A DNA stretch of 64,000 bases from JBGTSJ01 sp041940305 (GCA_041940305.1 JBGTSJ010000001.1:372001-436000); one strand, 5' to 3'. Counted from the stretch's first letter, positions 1 to 8,932 are shown. Notes: a model not told the origin generated them from the sequence alone. A program made the numbers and translations.

Positions 1-651
1 TCGCTGGAGCAGATCGCCCGCGTCTGCCGGTGGGCTCATGACAACGGGCTCAAAACGCATCTTGACGGCGCGCGGCTGTTCAACGCCTGCGTCGCTCGGG
101 GCTACTCGGCCCGCGACGTCGCGGCCCACTTCGACACTGTTTCGATCTGCTTCTCGAAGGGACTCGGTTGCCCGATGGGATCCGTCCTGATCGGGTCGCG
201 CAGTGAGATTCAACGTGCCCGCCGGGCGCGCAAGCTGTTCGGCGGAGCGCTGCGACAGGCCGGCATCCCGGCGGCGGCGTGCCTGTACGCACTCGATCAC
301 AACATCGACAGGCTGGCGGACGACCATGCCAACGCCCGCACATTCGCAGAGGCAATCGCTGACATTGACGGTATTCATGTGCGGCCCGAGGAGGCGGAAA
401 CCAACCTGGTCTTCTTTGAAGTCGATCCCGAACGCGGCACGGCCGCGCAGCTCTCTGCCGAGTTGCGGGAGCGCGGGGTAAAGATCAATCCCGCCGGCGG
501 CACACATCGACTTCGGGCCTGCACGCATCTGGACGTGGACCGCGCGGGCGTGCTCCGGGCCGCCGCAGCAATCCGCGAATGCCTGTCAGGCGGGCTGCGA
601 TCCTCTCCCGAGATCAGCGCCCCGGCCGGCGCTTATGCCGGAGCGCGGTGA
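1..651 (+). CDS. ltaE: Low-specificity L-threonine aldolase, 3' part (5' end outside window)
   Basis: The gene runs in from the left edge and ends with TGA at 649-651; 216 residues are visible. It resembles PLP-dependent threonine aldolases of fold type I, which split L-threonine (and allo-threonine) into glycine and acetaldehyde in the cytoplasm. Visible signatures are HLDGARLFNA, which supplies the Asp that contacts the PLP pyridine nitrogen, and FSKGLGCPMGS, whose Lys is the expected PLP Schiff-base residue. The small C-terminal domain follows. The next gene starts 222 bp downstream and is a glycolate oxidase subunit, so a glycine/glyoxylate link is possible but is only inferred from position. 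Confidence 0.85.
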   Translation, partial: SLEQIARVCRWAHDNGLKTHLDGARLFNACVARGYSARDVAAHFDTVSICFSKGLGCPMGSVLIGSRSEIQRARRARKLFGGALRQAGIPAAACLYALDHNIDRLADDHANARTFAEAIADIDGIHVRPEEAETNLVFFEVDPERGTAAQLSAELRERGVKINPAGGTHRLRACTHLDVDRAGVLRAAAAIRECLSGGLRSSPEISAPAGAYAGAR

Positions 652-688
652 GGCCGCGCGAACGGTGAAGTCACCGTTGATTGTCGCA

Positions 689-706
689 GGCACAGTCCTC
701 TGTGCC
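689..706. repeat. REP-like hairpin, GGCACAG-TCCT-CTGTGCC
   Basis: A seven-base-pair perfect hairpin with a TCCT loop sits just after the threonine aldolase gene. It is followed by GCCGCTGG. A close relative with compensating changes lies at 2128-2144, and an inverted pair lies at 45186-45350. It may serve as a terminator for the upstream gene, but there is no T tract. The rest of 652-873 shows no convincing gene. Confidence 0.6.
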
Positions 707-873
707 GCCGCTGGGCTGCCTGCAAAACTCGGCGAACTCCGGGAAACACGTCCGCCCCCCCCTCCGCGACAGAAACTTTCTCCTGCACCCGCTCCGAAAT
801 CGCCGTCGCGTCAGCCTTTCGCCCTGCGGCGGAATCCGCTATTCCGCTGATTCAGCCAACTTGTTCATCTGTC

Positions 874-2112
874 ATGGATTCCGCCGGCGAGACCGCCATT
901 GACGAGTTCTCCCCGACGACCGCCTCCGAGCTGTCGCGGTGGATGGCGGACAACGCGCGCGACGACCGGCGACCCCTGATGCCGGTCGGCGGCCGCACAG
1001 CGCTGCAATACGGCGGCCCCGTGCTCCGCGATGCCGTCGCCGTCGCCACATCCCGCCTCAACCGCGTGGTCGATTACCCCGCCCGCGACATGACGATCAC
1101 GGTCGAGGCCGGGATTCGCGTCGAAGACCTGCAAAAGCTTCTGGCGAACGAGAGGCAGCGGTTGGCGGTCGACGTCCCTCAGGCCCACCGCGCCACGCTG
1201 GGAGGCGCCATCGCGGCCAACACGAGCGGTCCCGGACGCTTCGGGGCGGGCACCTTCCGCGACTACGTTATCGGCATCTCGGCCGTGGATGGTCAGGGCC
1301 GGCTGTTCTCCGCGGGAGGGCGGGTCGTCAAGAACGTCGCCGGCTATGACCTCTGCAAGCTGCTGATCGGCTCGCTCGGCACGCTGGCCTGCATTTCGCA
1401 GGTCACGCTCAAGCTGCGTCCGGCGCCGGAACGCCGCACCATGGTCTGGGCGACGTTTCCCGACCTGCTGGTGATCGACGGGGCGCTGGAGCGATTGTTG
1501 AAGTCGGAGACACGACCGGCGGCCATTGAGGTGCTGAACCCGAAAGCGGCGTGGCAGTTGAAGTCCGACAGTCCGCCGTCATTGCCGGCGGAGCGACCGG
1601 TGCTCTGCCTGGCGTTTGAAGGGAGCGAGCGGGAAGCGGTGTGGCAGGCCGAACGGGCGCGCGATGAACTCCGGGACGCTTCCGCAGCGGAGATCGTGAT
1701 CCTGGCGGACGACGACGCCGATTCGCTGTACGGAGCGCTGGTCGAATACGAGGCCGCGTCCGACGACCCGCTCACCTTCACTGCGACGCTCCCTCCGTCA
1801 CGCGTCGCCGAGTTCCTGGCCGTGGCGAATGAGTCCGAGATCGCGCTGCAGGCCCATGCCGGCAACGGCGTCGTCATCGGCCACTTGCCAGACCGGTTCG
1901 CCGATCCCCGCGCCGCGGCAACTCTGCTCGATCCCCTGCGGCTGCACGCGGAACGTCACGGCGGCGCACTCGTCATCCTGAGTTGCGATCCCGAATGGAG
2001 GCGCGAACTGCCGGTGTTTGGCGCGTCACGTCGAGATGCGGTCCTGATGAAGGGAATCAAAGCGGCCCTCGATCCGCACAATCTCCTCAGCCCAGGCCGC
2101 ATGGGATGGTGA
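874..2112 (+). CDS. glcE: Glycolate oxidase, FAD-binding subunit (GlcE-like)
   Basis: This 412-residue protein has an N-terminal FAD-binding type 4 (PCMH) domain. Visible are LMPVGGRTALQYGG near residue 35 and TLGGAIAANTSGPGRFGAG with RDYVIG near residues 110-135, the typical FAD pyrophosphate-binding loops. In glycolate oxidase, GlcE works with GlcD and the iron-sulfur subunit GlcF to oxidise glycolate to glyoxylate and pass electrons to the membrane quinone pool. The C-terminal half is less conserved, as is usual for GlcE. glcF follows 164 bp downstream on the same strand. No glcD is seen in the window; it may lie to the left. The ATG at 874 is the first start that keeps the whole domain. 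Confidence 0.85.
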   Translation: MDSAGETAIDEFSPTTASELSRWMADNARDDRRPLMPVGGRTALQYGGPVLRDAVAVATSRLNRVVDYPARDMTITVEAGIRVEDLQKLLANERQRLAVDVPQAHRATLGGAIAANTSGPGRFGAGTFRDYVIGISAVDGQGRLFSAGGRVVKNVAGYDLCKLLIGSLGTLACISQVTLKLRPAPERRTMVWATFPDLLVIDGALERLLKSETRPAAIEVLNPKAAWQLKSDSPPSLPAERPVLCLAFEGSEREAVWQAERARDELRDASAAEIVILADDDADSLYGALVEYEAASDDPLTFTATLPPSRVAEFLAVANESEIALQAHAGNGVVIGHLPDRFADPRAAATLLDPLRLHAERHGGALVILSCDPEWRRELPVFGASRRDAVLMKGIKAALDPHNLLSPGRMGW

Positions 2113-2127
2113 CGCGCCAGAGTCGCA

Positions 2128-2144
2128 GGCACACTCCGTGTGCC
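2128..2144. repeat. REP-like hairpin, GGCACAC-TCC-GTGTGCC
   Basis: A seven-base-pair perfect hairpin with a TCC loop lies between glcE and glcF. It is preceded by agtcgca and followed by GTCCGCTGG. Compared with the copy at 689-706, the last stem pair differs but pairing is kept. This argues that the palindrome itself is under selection or is copied as a unit. Confidence 0.6.
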
Positions 2145-2276
2145 GTCCGCTGGGCGATCCAAGGCATTCAGCGAGCATCGGGAACAGCTCAAGCGGCGCC
2201 GCCCGTAGCCGCCTCCTCCACCCCCTCTCCAACCCGCACCAGTTGACTGCTGCAATTCCCCCGCAGCGCCTCTAGG

Positions 2277-3656
2277 ATGCATGGCTCAGTGAACCACAGC
2301 CAGAATATGTCCAGCAGCACTCACGGAGCGTCGGCCCCTGAGTCCGGCTCCGCGGAGCCGCGACTGGGGTCGAGCATTGACTACGACAAGTTCCTCGACT
2401 GCGTGCACTGCGGGCTCTGCACCGCAGCCTGTCCCACCTACCTGGAGACCGGCAACGAGAACGACAGCCCGCGCGGCCGCATCTACCTGATGCGGGCCGT
2501 TACCGACGGGCGGCTGGAACTGACGGACAAAGTCAGCCGGCATCTCGACCTGTGCCTCGACTGCCGCAGTTGCGAAACGGCCTGCCCCTCTGGCGTGCAA
2601 TACGGCCGCCTGATCGAGCCGTTCCGCGTCGAGATGCAGCAGCGCGCGGCCCGGCAGCCGGCGGGTAAGAAGCCCGGCTGGTTCGAGAAGTGGATTCTGT
2701 ACGGACTGTTCCCCTATCCCGGGCGGATGCGGCGGGCGTTGTGGCCGGCCCGCGTCATGCAGACCCTGCGGCTTGATCGTCTCGCCACCGCGCTCGGACT
2801 GACTCGCCTGCTGCCTCAAAAACTTCGCCGCATGCAGAACCTGCTGCCGCGGTTGCGGCCGAGAGGGGCCGAGCTTGCCGAAGTCATGCCGGCCATCGGC
2901 GAGCGGCGGGCGCGCGTGGCCCTCTTCACCGGCTGCGTGGCCGACGCGATGTTCCATCACGTCAATCGCGCCACCGCGCACGTCCTGCAGGCTAACGGCT
3001 GCGAGGTCGTCGTGCCGAGGACCCAGGCCTGCTGCGGGGCGATTCACTATCACAGCGGAGCGGGCGAGGCGGCCGTTGCTCTTGCAGAGCAGAACTGCGC
3101 CGCGTTTGATCCGGACGAGTACGACGCGATCATCATCAACGTCGCCGGCTGCGGATCGATGCTCAAGGACTACGGCCACATGGCGGCCGAGGTGCGGCCG
3201 GGTGATGCCACGCTGCACGACCGGCTCGAACGATTCCGCGCGAAGGTGCGGGACGTCTCCGAATTTCTGGTCGAGCTGGGGCCGCGCACTCCGACCCATC
3301 CCGTTCCGCTCACAGCCACCTATCACGACGCCTGCCACCTCGTGCACGCACAGCGCATTCGCGAGCAGCCGCGCGACCTGCTGCAGCTCATTCCCGGCCT
3401 GCAGCTGACGCCGCTCCCCGAGTCGGACATCTGCTGCGGCGCGGCCGGCAGCTACAACCTGATGGAGCCGGAAATGGCCGACCGGCTGGGAGCGCGCAAG
3501 CGGCGGAACATCGAGGCGACCGGAGCGAAGGCCGTCATCTGCGGCAACGCCGGCTGCACGCTGCAGATCGCCGCGCAACTGCGCGATGCCGGGCACGACA
3601 CACCGGTCCTGCACCCGGTGGAACTGCTCGCAAAAGCGTACGGTTTCAGAGAGTAG
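2277..3656 (+). CDS. glcF: Glycolate oxidase iron-sulfur subunit (GlcF-like)
   Basis: This 459-residue protein carries two 4Fe-4S ferredoxin motifs at the N-terminus: CVHCGLCTAACP (Cys42, 45, 48, 52) and CLDCRSCETACP (Cys93, 96, 99, 103). Two CCG (DUF224) domains follow, with ACCGAIHYHSG and DICCGAAGSYN. This is the GlcF architecture: it conducts electrons from the flavin subunits to the membrane. The ATG at 2277 has no clear Shine-Dalgarno; an in-frame ATG at 2307 (MSSSTHG) is an alternative start. Lactate utilisation LutA-like proteins share CCG domains, but the ferredoxin pair and the adjacent GlcE favour GlcF. Confidence 0.87.
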   Translation: MHGSVNHSQNMSSSTHGASAPESGSAEPRLGSSIDYDKFLDCVHCGLCTAACPTYLETGNENDSPRGRIYLMRAVTDGRLELTDKVSRHLDLCLDCRSCETACPSGVQYGRLIEPFRVEMQQRAARQPAGKKPGWFEKWILYGLFPYPGRMRRALWPARVMQTLRLDRLATALGLTRLLPQKLRRMQNLLPRLRPRGAELAEVMPAIGERRARVALFTGCVADAMFHHVNRATAHVLQANGCEVVVPRTQACCGAIHYHSGAGEAAVALAEQNCAAFDPDEYDAIIINVAGCGSMLKDYGHMAAEVRPGDATLHDRLERFRAKVRDVSEFLVELGPRTPTHPVPLTATYHDACHLVHAQRIREQPRDLLQLIPGLQLTPLPESDICCGAAGSYNLMEPEMADRLGARKRRNIEATGAKAVICGNAGCTLQIAAQLRDAGHDTPVLHPVELLAKAYGFRE

Positions 3657-3716
3657 TGGACCTGCGACGCTAGACGAAACCGTAAGAAGTCCGGTGGAAC
3701 AGGAACGGAGATTCTG

Positions 3717-3935
3717 TCAACCGCGGCACGCTTGCCCCAACGCGGCCCGACCCTTTTCGGTGATGTGAATCTCTGAGAAGTCTTCCGCTCTTGGGGTTTC
3801 CTCTACCAATCCATCATTAATGAGCGCTCGCAGCTCACCTGCGTATCCAAACTCGATGAACTGGTACGTTGTAGTCCGCCCCCCAGCCTCATCCAGCATT
3901 CTCAGCAGTCGATTGATCAGATCAGGTTGCGACAT
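3717..3935 (-). CDS. Small hypothetical protein, winged-helix-like
   Basis: The 72-residue protein starts MSQPDLINRL and ends near QACRG. An upstream in-frame start at 3989 exists, but the extension looks non-coding. The pattern of a helical first half followed by GELRALINDGLVEE and IHITEKGRAAL resembles small winged-helix or PadR-like DNA-binding proteins, where T-E-K-G is often the wing end. This is a fold guess only. It lies convergent to glcF. Confidence 0.55.
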   Translation of the reverse strand: MSQPDLINRLLRMLDEAGGRTTTYQFIEFGYAGELRALINDGLVEETPRAEDFSEIHITEKGRAALGQACRG

Positions 3936-4047
3936 TCCGCCAGTATACCACTCCAGCATCCACCGTGCCGCCGACATGCCGCCACGCATGATATTCCACG
4001 TCGCCCAACGACTTCCGGAATTCTTCGATTAGTCTGACCCACTACGC

Positions 4048-4068
4048 GGCCTTGGAAGGCCAGCCTAC
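4048..4068. repeat. REP-like palindrome GGCCTTGGAAGGCC
   Basis: GGCCTTGGAAGGCC is a perfect palindrome, followed by agcctac. On the minus strand it reads gtaggctggccttcc. It sits just past the 3' end of argC. Its GTAGG flank is shared with the palindrome at 28720-28740, suggesting a loose family of intergenic palindromes. Confidence 0.45.
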
Positions 4069-4136
4069 AAAGTCAAGTTGACGGTCAGGTAGGAGGAGCG
4101 CCGGCACCGCAGAAACCGGCGTTCTCTCACGCTGCG

Positions 4137-5147
4137 TCACACAATCAGCGCGGTCTCTTCGTCAAAGCCGTACATCAGGTTGAAGTTCTGCACGGCCACC
4201 CCCGCCGCCCCTTTGATCAGGTTGTCGAGCGTGGCGAGAACCACGACGCGGTTGCGCACCAGCCGAACTGTCGCATCAAAGTAGTTGGTGCCAGAAACGT
4301 CCCGGGTCCGCGGCAGGTGGTCGACGATGCGGACGAAGGGCTTCCCCGCGTAGTACGCCCGCATCGCCTCCAGCAGGCCCCGCTCGTCCACTTTGCTGCA
4401 GGGCGTTGCGTAGATCGTCGCCAGAATGCCGCGGTCCATCGGCGTCAGGTGCGGCGTGAAGATCACTTCGACCGGCTTTCCGCTGGCCTGTGACAGCACC
4501 TGTTCGATCTCTGGCGTGTGGCGGTGCGTCCCGACCGAATACGCGGAGATGCTTTCGTTGCACTCCGCGTAGAGGATGTTCTGCTTCGGTGTGCGGCCCG
4601 CGCCGGAGACGCCGCTCTTGGCGTCGATGATGATGCCGGTCGGTTCGACGTGGCCGCCGGCGAGTAGCGGCGCCAGAGCCAGGATCGCCGTGCTGGTGTA
4701 GCAGCCGGGATTGGCGATCAGTTCCTGGCCGGGGATGCGGTCGGCGAACAGTTCCGGCAGGCCGTAGATCGTGCGTCCCAGCCGCGTCGGATCGGTGTGC
4801 ACGTGCCCGTACCAGCGTTCGTAGACCTCCGGGTCGCTGAGCCGGTAGTCGGCGGAGAGGTCGATTACCTTCAGCCCGGCCGAGAGCAGCTTCGGAATCG
4901 CCTCCATGCTGGCGACGTGCGGCAGGCAGCAGAAGCAGAGATCCGCCCGCTCGCCCAACTGCTCGGGAGTCAGATTCTCCAGCCGCAGGTTGAGCCGTCC
5001 CGAGAGCGAGGGATGGACTTCGGCGACATGAGCCGTCTCCGACCGGCTGGTGAGCGCCGTCAGTTCCACGTCCGGATGCCGCAACAGGATGCGGATCAAC
5101 TCCAGCGCCGTGTAACCGGTGGCCCCCTGGATCGCGACTCGAATCAT
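4137..5147 (-). CDS. argC: N-acetyl-gamma-glutamyl-phosphate reductase
   Basis: ArgC reduces N-acetylglutamyl phosphate to the semialdehyde with NADPH, the third step of arginine biosynthesis, in the cytoplasm. The start at 5147 gives MIRVAIQGATGYTALEL, with the nucleotide-binding G-x-x-G at the very N-terminus as expected; an in-frame start at 5207 would only add 20 unlikely residues. The catalytic cysteine is in ANPGCYTS (about residue 149). A C-terminal LDNLIKGAAGVAVQNFN block is also typical. Length (336 aa) is normal for the family. It stands alone here, without other arg genes. Confidence 0.95.
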   Translation of the reverse strand: MIRVAIQGATGYTALELIRILLRHPDVELTALTSRSETAHVAEVHPSLSGRLNLRLENLTPEQLGERADLCFCCLPHVASMEAIPKLLSAGLKVIDLSADYRLSDPEVYERWYGHVHTDPTRLGRTIYGLPELFADRIPGQELIANPGCYTSTAILALAPLLAGGHVEPTGIIIDAKSGVSGAGRTPKQNILYAECNESISAYSVGTHRHTPEIEQVLSQASGKPVEVIFTPHLTPMDRGILATIYATPCSKVDERGLLEAMRAYYAGKPFVRIVDHLPRTRDVSGTNYFDATVRLVRNRVVVLATLDNLIKGAAGVAVQNFNLMYGFDEETALIV

Positions 5148-5363
5148 GCTCTCTAGCCTCGGCATCGTTCCCATGCGCACGCACGTGCGTTCCGCGATGG
5201 TAGACAAAATCGGGGATCGTTGCCGCTCAATGTTGGATCTTCAGAAGCGAATTCACTCGTCAGGGATTCACGACTAGACTGACTGACAAATTGCGCTGGC
5301 GAAGCGGCGCACGGCGAAAGTGATGTTCATCCTCTTAACTCCGTCGCCCGACGGTCTCCGATC

Positions 5364-6113
5364 GTGTCCAAGTCCCGCGTCAATAAAATCCGGAGAACTC
5401 CCCGTATCCTGTGGGGACTGCCGGTCCTGCTTGCCGCCTGCATCAGCGTCCGGGTGGGCGCGGAAGATGCAACTGTAGAATCCGATGACACCATCATCAG
5501 GCTGAGAATTCAGCAAGCGGGCGGTGAAGAGGGGCAAACTGAACCTTGGAACGGCGTTGTGGTGCTGAAGGACATCATGGCTGATGATGGAACATTCGTC
5601 CGACTGCGGGACGAAGCGGCCGATCAAGATGAGATGCCGGAAGTGACTCTGCGCATCAAGGATGGAAACCTCTCACCCCGCGTCTTCGCCGTGCGACCTC
5701 ATCAGTCCATCCGCATCGTCAACGAGGACGACGAGGTGTACTGTCCAAGTTTGGCCGCCATCCGGTCCGGAGGACTCAGTCAAGTGCTCGCTCGGAAGGG
5801 CGAGATGGTGTTTTCATTCAAGGAGATCGAGCCCGTTCCGTGCCGGCTGGCCCTGGATGGCGTTGACGGCGACGTGTCTTATGCCTTCGTGAGCGACGAC
5901 TCGGTCCGATTCGCGCAGACCGATTGCCGCGGGATGGTTCAGATCTCAGTGCCCTCTACAACCTGCCGATTGCAGTTCCGGACCCTCAGCAAGTTCAACA
6001 GAAGAATCGCCACGGCTCGGATCGATGGAGATGGTGCTGTGTGGAAGGACAACCTGCTTGTCATCGATGGCCAACGCACGCGGGACGGCGAGGTTGTGGT
6101 GACCGTCGACTAA
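5364..6113 (+). CDS. Secreted hypothetical protein
   Basis: The 249-residue product starts at GTG 5364; a twin-Arg-free N-terminus RILWGLPVLLAACISVRVGA looks like a signal peptide, with cleavage probably after VGA. The mature part is beta-rich. An early block, FAVRPHQSIRIVNEDDEVYCPS, recalls cupredoxin-like planctomycete proteins in which a strand ends R-I-V-N-x-D, but no copper-ligand set (His-Cys-His-Met) could be assigned. No confident family assignment. It is a single gene between argC and the RNA methylase. Confidence 0.6.
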   Translation: MSKSRVNKIRRTPRILWGLPVLLAACISVRVGAEDATVESDDTIIRLRIQQAGGEEGQTEPWNGVVVLKDIMADDGTFVRLRDEAADQDEMPEVTLRIKDGNLSPRVFAVRPHQSIRIVNEDDEVYCPSLAAIRSGGLSQVLARKGEMVFSFKEIEPVPCRLALDGVDGDVSYAFVSDDSVRFAQTDCRGMVQISVPSTTCRLQFRTLSKFNRRIATARIDGDGAVWKDNLLVIDGQRTRDGEVVVTVD

Positions 6114-6187
6114 CCGAACCGACTCGTTCGAAAACTCCGCACCGATAGTGACCCCTGCGGCCGTGCCTAGGTTCGCATGGTGCGTGC

Positions 6188-6970
6188 CTACGTGCTCCTT
6201 TGCCGCTGGACTTCGTAAAGCAGAACTCCGGCGGCGACAGCCGCATTGAGCGAACCGACGCAGCCTGATTGGGGAATCGTGGCGACCTCATCACAGGCGG
6301 ACACCAGCGAGTCCTGAATGCCGGTCCCCTCGTTGCCAAGCACGATGGCGCAGGGCTGCTTCAAGTCGATGCTGGAAATCGAGTGCTGCGCCTTTTCCGA
6401 CGCGGCGACAACCCGGATTCCCCGTTCTTTGAGCAAACGGACGGACTCAATCAGGTTCGGAACCTGTGCGATCGGCACGTGATTGACCGCGCCGACTGAA
6501 CTCCGCGCCGCCTGGACGGTCACCTCGGATTGATCGTTCGTCCCTACAATGACGCCGCAGGCGCCGAACACTTCGGCTGATCGGACGATCGCACCGAAGT
6601 TGAACGGGTCCTGGAGGGAATCGAGAATCACCAGAAAAGTCGTGGCCGAACGTTCGGCCAGCAGTTCTTCGAGTGGCGAATACGGAAACGGCGGCATTCG
6701 CGCCATCAGCCCCTGATGCGCTAGACTGCCGCACCGGCGCGACATCACTGCGCCGGTGGTGAGATGCGGCTCGATGTCGAGGCGGCCGCACAGCAGCCGG
6801 GCCTCTTCACCGTACTGCGGCTCGATGTCGTCCGCGATCCAGACCTCGTGCGGAATCCAGCGGCCGGCCCGCAGCGTCTCCAGCACCACGTGCCGGCCGT
6901 ACAGCCACGCCTTCTGGTGGCTGCCGAGGTATTCCCGCTTCCGACGATGTTTGCGTTTCCCGCCGACCAT
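6188..6970 (-). CDS. rlmB: TrmH/SpoU-family RNA 2'-O-methyltransferase (RlmB-like)
   Basis: SpoU-type methylases move a methyl group from S-adenosylmethionine to a ribose 2'-OH; RlmB modifies a guanosine in 23S rRNA. The 260-residue form from ATG 6970 (MVGGKRKHRR) has the N-terminal substrate-binding domain beginning WLYGRHVVLETL. The C-terminal knotted domain follows: LDSLQDPFNFGAIVRSAE (motif 1), IVLGNEGTGI (motif 2) and GSLNAAVAAGVLLYEV (motif 3). All three SpoU motifs are intact. The exact RNA target cannot be read from sequence; rlmB is the best symbol for this two-domain form. Confidence 0.85.
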   Translation of the reverse strand: MVGGKRKHRRKREYLGSHQKAWLYGRHVVLETLRAGRWIPHEVWIADDIEPQYGEEARLLCGRLDIEPHLTTGAVMSRRCGSLAHQGLMARMPPFPYSPLEELLAERSATTFLVILDSLQDPFNFGAIVRSAEVFGACGVIVGTNDQSEVTVQAARSSVGAVNHVPIAQVPNLIESVRLLKERGIRVVAASEKAQHSISSIDLKQPCAIVLGNEGTGIQDSLVSACDEVATIPQSGCVGSLNAAVAAGVLLYEVQRQRST

Positions 6971-7068
6971 CAGGGACTCACGACCCATGCCTCACTGCGC
7001 CGATTTCGCCGGGCGGTTGAATCCCCTGCGGCGTGGCGCAACAATAATCCGTCGCTGACGGAGGAACA

Positions 7069-7887
7069 ATGCGGAGACTGCTGACACTGCGCCGCGGGCG
7101 GAAGCTGCCCGTTTATCACTCCCAGGAGGAGCGAAACGGGCTGCGCGCGGCGGGACGCTTCAATGCCAGACTGTTCGATTTTCTCAGGCCGTATGTGCGC
7201 GAGGGGGTCGCCACCGGGCGGCTGGACCGGCTGGTTGAGGAGTACACGCGCGATCACGGCTTCATCCCCGCCTGCCTCGGCTATAACGGGTTCCCCAGCA
7301 GCATCTGTGCGAGCGTCAACGAAGTCGTCTGCCACGGAATCCCCGACAACTATCGGCTCCGCTCCGGCGACATCGTCAACATCGATTGCACCACAATTGT
7401 CGACGGCTGGTACGGCGACTCGTCGGAAACGTTCCTGATCGGCGAGGTCTCCGACGAAGCCCGCCGCGTGACACAGGCGGCTTTCGACGCCATGTGGGAA
7501 GGCATCCGCGCCCTCACCCCCTACTGCTCAGTCGTGGAGATCGGCCGCGCGATCAACCGCCTCGGGCAGGAGCGCGGCATGGGGGTCGTCGAGAACTTTC
7601 AGGGACACGGCATCGGCCGGATGTTCCACCAGGAGCCCGGCATTCCTCATGTCCCCATGCGCAAGTCGCGCCGTGACCTGTTGTATCCGGGCGTCTGCTT
7701 CACCATCGAGCCGATGCTCAACCTGGGGCGCGGCGAGACGGCGCCGGTTGAGAACGACGGCTGGACCGTCCGCACCATCGACGGCAAGCTGTCCGCCCAG
7801 TTCGAGCATCAGATCCTGATGACCGAAGACGGCCCCGAAGTGCTGACGCTGACCCGCCACGGCCCGCAGGAAGGGCACGTGTTTTGA
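7069..7887 (+). CDS. map: Methionine aminopeptidase, type I
   Basis: This enzyme removes the initiator Met from nascent proteins using a dinuclear metal site. The 272-residue protein has all expected ligands: Asp106 (NIDCT), Asp117 (WYGDSS), His180 (GHGIG), Glu214 (FTIEPM) and Glu246 (QFEHQ), plus the substrate-side His89 (VCHG). A good Shine-Dalgarno, GGAGG, lies five bases before ATG 7069. It is divergent from the rRNA methylase. Length matches type I enzymes with a short N-terminal extension. Confidence 0.95.
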   Translation: MRRLLTLRRGRKLPVYHSQEERNGLRAAGRFNARLFDFLRPYVREGVATGRLDRLVEEYTRDHGFIPACLGYNGFPSSICASVNEVVCHGIPDNYRLRSGDIVNIDCTTIVDGWYGDSSETFLIGEVSDEARRVTQAAFDAMWEGIRALTPYCSVVEIGRAINRLGQERGMGVVENFQGHGIGRMFHQEPGIPHVPMRKSRRDLLYPGVCFTIEPMLNLGRGETAPVENDGWTVRTIDGKLSAQFEHQILMTEDGPEVLTLTRHGPQEGHVF

Positions 7888-8006
7888 CGGGGTTTTCAGT
7901 TTTCAGTTTTCAGTAAAGGCGAATGTGGCGTGAACTGCTGATACGTGCTCGAAAAAGCGACCTCTTTTACTGTCAACTGATCACTGACAACTGAAAACTC
8001 TCCCCC

Positions 8007-8837
8007 ATGCCTGACTCCACCGCTGCGCCTGCCGCGGAACGGCGACTGGCGAACGTGCTCCCTCGGCGCGAGGGGCGCGTCATTGCCGTCATGCCGGCCT
8101 ACAACGCGGCGACAACGCTCGAGCAGACCGTCGCCGATATCCCGCAGGGCTCGGTGGATGAGATCATCCTCGTCGACGACGGCAGCCGTGATCACACTGT
8201 CGAGATCGCGCGCCGGCTGGGCCTGACCGTCATTGTGCATGAGCAGAACAAGGGATACGGGGGAAACCAGAAGACGTGCTACCGCATGGCGCTCGACAGC
8301 GGTGCGGAGTTCGTGGTGATGATTCACCCGGACTACCAGTACGACAGCCGCGTGATCCCTGTGGCGGTCGAGATTCTGCGGCTGGGAATCTGCGATGTCA
8401 TCCTCGGCTCGCGCATCCGGACGCGACGCGAGGCGCTGGAAGGAGGCATGCCGGGCTGGAAATACCTGGCGAACCGGCTGCTGACGATCACTGAGAACAT
8501 CGCGCTGGGACAGAACCTGGGAGACTTCCACAGCGGGTTCCGGGCGTACCGCCGCGAGGTGCTGGAGCGCATCCCGATCCAGGCGAACACCGACGACTTC
8601 GCGTTCGACAGCCAGTTCCTGGCGCAGGCCGTCTACTTCGGCTTCAAACTGGGCGACATCCCCGTTCCGGTGCGCTACTTCGACGAGGCCTCGAGCATCA
8701 ACTTTCGGCGGAGCGTCAAGTACGGGCTGACGACGCTCTGGATCCTGACTCAATTCTGGCTGCAGAAGCTGCGGCTGGGACGGTTCCGCATTTTCGCGCG
8801 AAACGGATCGGTCGGCACTGCGGAGAAATCTGACTGA
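8007..8837 (+). CDS. Family 2 glycosyltransferase, dolichyl/polyprenyl-phosphate sugar synthase-like
   Basis: The 276-residue protein is a GT-A fold glycosyltransferase. The N-terminal core reads VIAVMPAYNAATTLEQTV, then DEIILVDDGSRDHT with the nucleotide-sugar-binding aspartates, then HPDYQYD as the DxD-like metal site. The absence of convincing C-terminal membrane spans, and the block LGQNLGDFHSGFRAYRRE, fit DPM/DPG-synthase-like enzymes that load a sugar onto a lipid phosphate or extend a glycan at the cytoplasmic face. Substrate is unknown. A spacer of 119 bp separates it from map. Confidence 0.8.
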   Translation: MPDSTAAPAAERRLANVLPRREGRVIAVMPAYNAATTLEQTVADIPQGSVDEIILVDDGSRDHTVEIARRLGLTVIVHEQNKGYGGNQKTCYRMALDSGAEFVVMIHPDYQYDSRVIPVAVEILRLGICDVILGSRIRTRREALEGGMPGWKYLANRLLTITENIALGQNLGDFHSGFRAYRREVLERIPIQANTDDFAFDSQFLAQAVYFGFKLGDIPVPVRYFDEASSINFRRSVKYGLTTLWILTQFWLQKLRLGRFRIFARNGSVGTAEKSD

Positions 8838-8885
8838 CGCCGTGTTCGTCGGGCGCGACGATCAGCACATCGGCGACAAACGCGG

Positions 8886-8932
8886 CCGACTCCGATCCAT
8901 CGCTCGACTCAGGAGCGATCGATCGGAGTCGG
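8886..8932. terminator. Long hairpin between convergent genes
   Basis: CCGACTCCGATC (8886-8897) pairs perfectly with 8921-8932. After one C-C mismatch, ATCGCTC pairs with GAGCGAT around the seven-base loop GACTCAG. That makes a 12+7 bp stem, 49 bp after the glycosyltransferase gene and 68 bp before the 3' end of the opposing Flp-like gene. There is no T tract, so an intrinsic terminator is not certain. A bidirectional terminator or mRNA-stabilising hairpin is the likely role. Confidence 0.55.

Noticed and set aside
2286..3614. 442-residue minus-strand ORF opposite glcF
   Set aside because: Shadow frame; glcF has both ferredoxin motifs and CCG domains.
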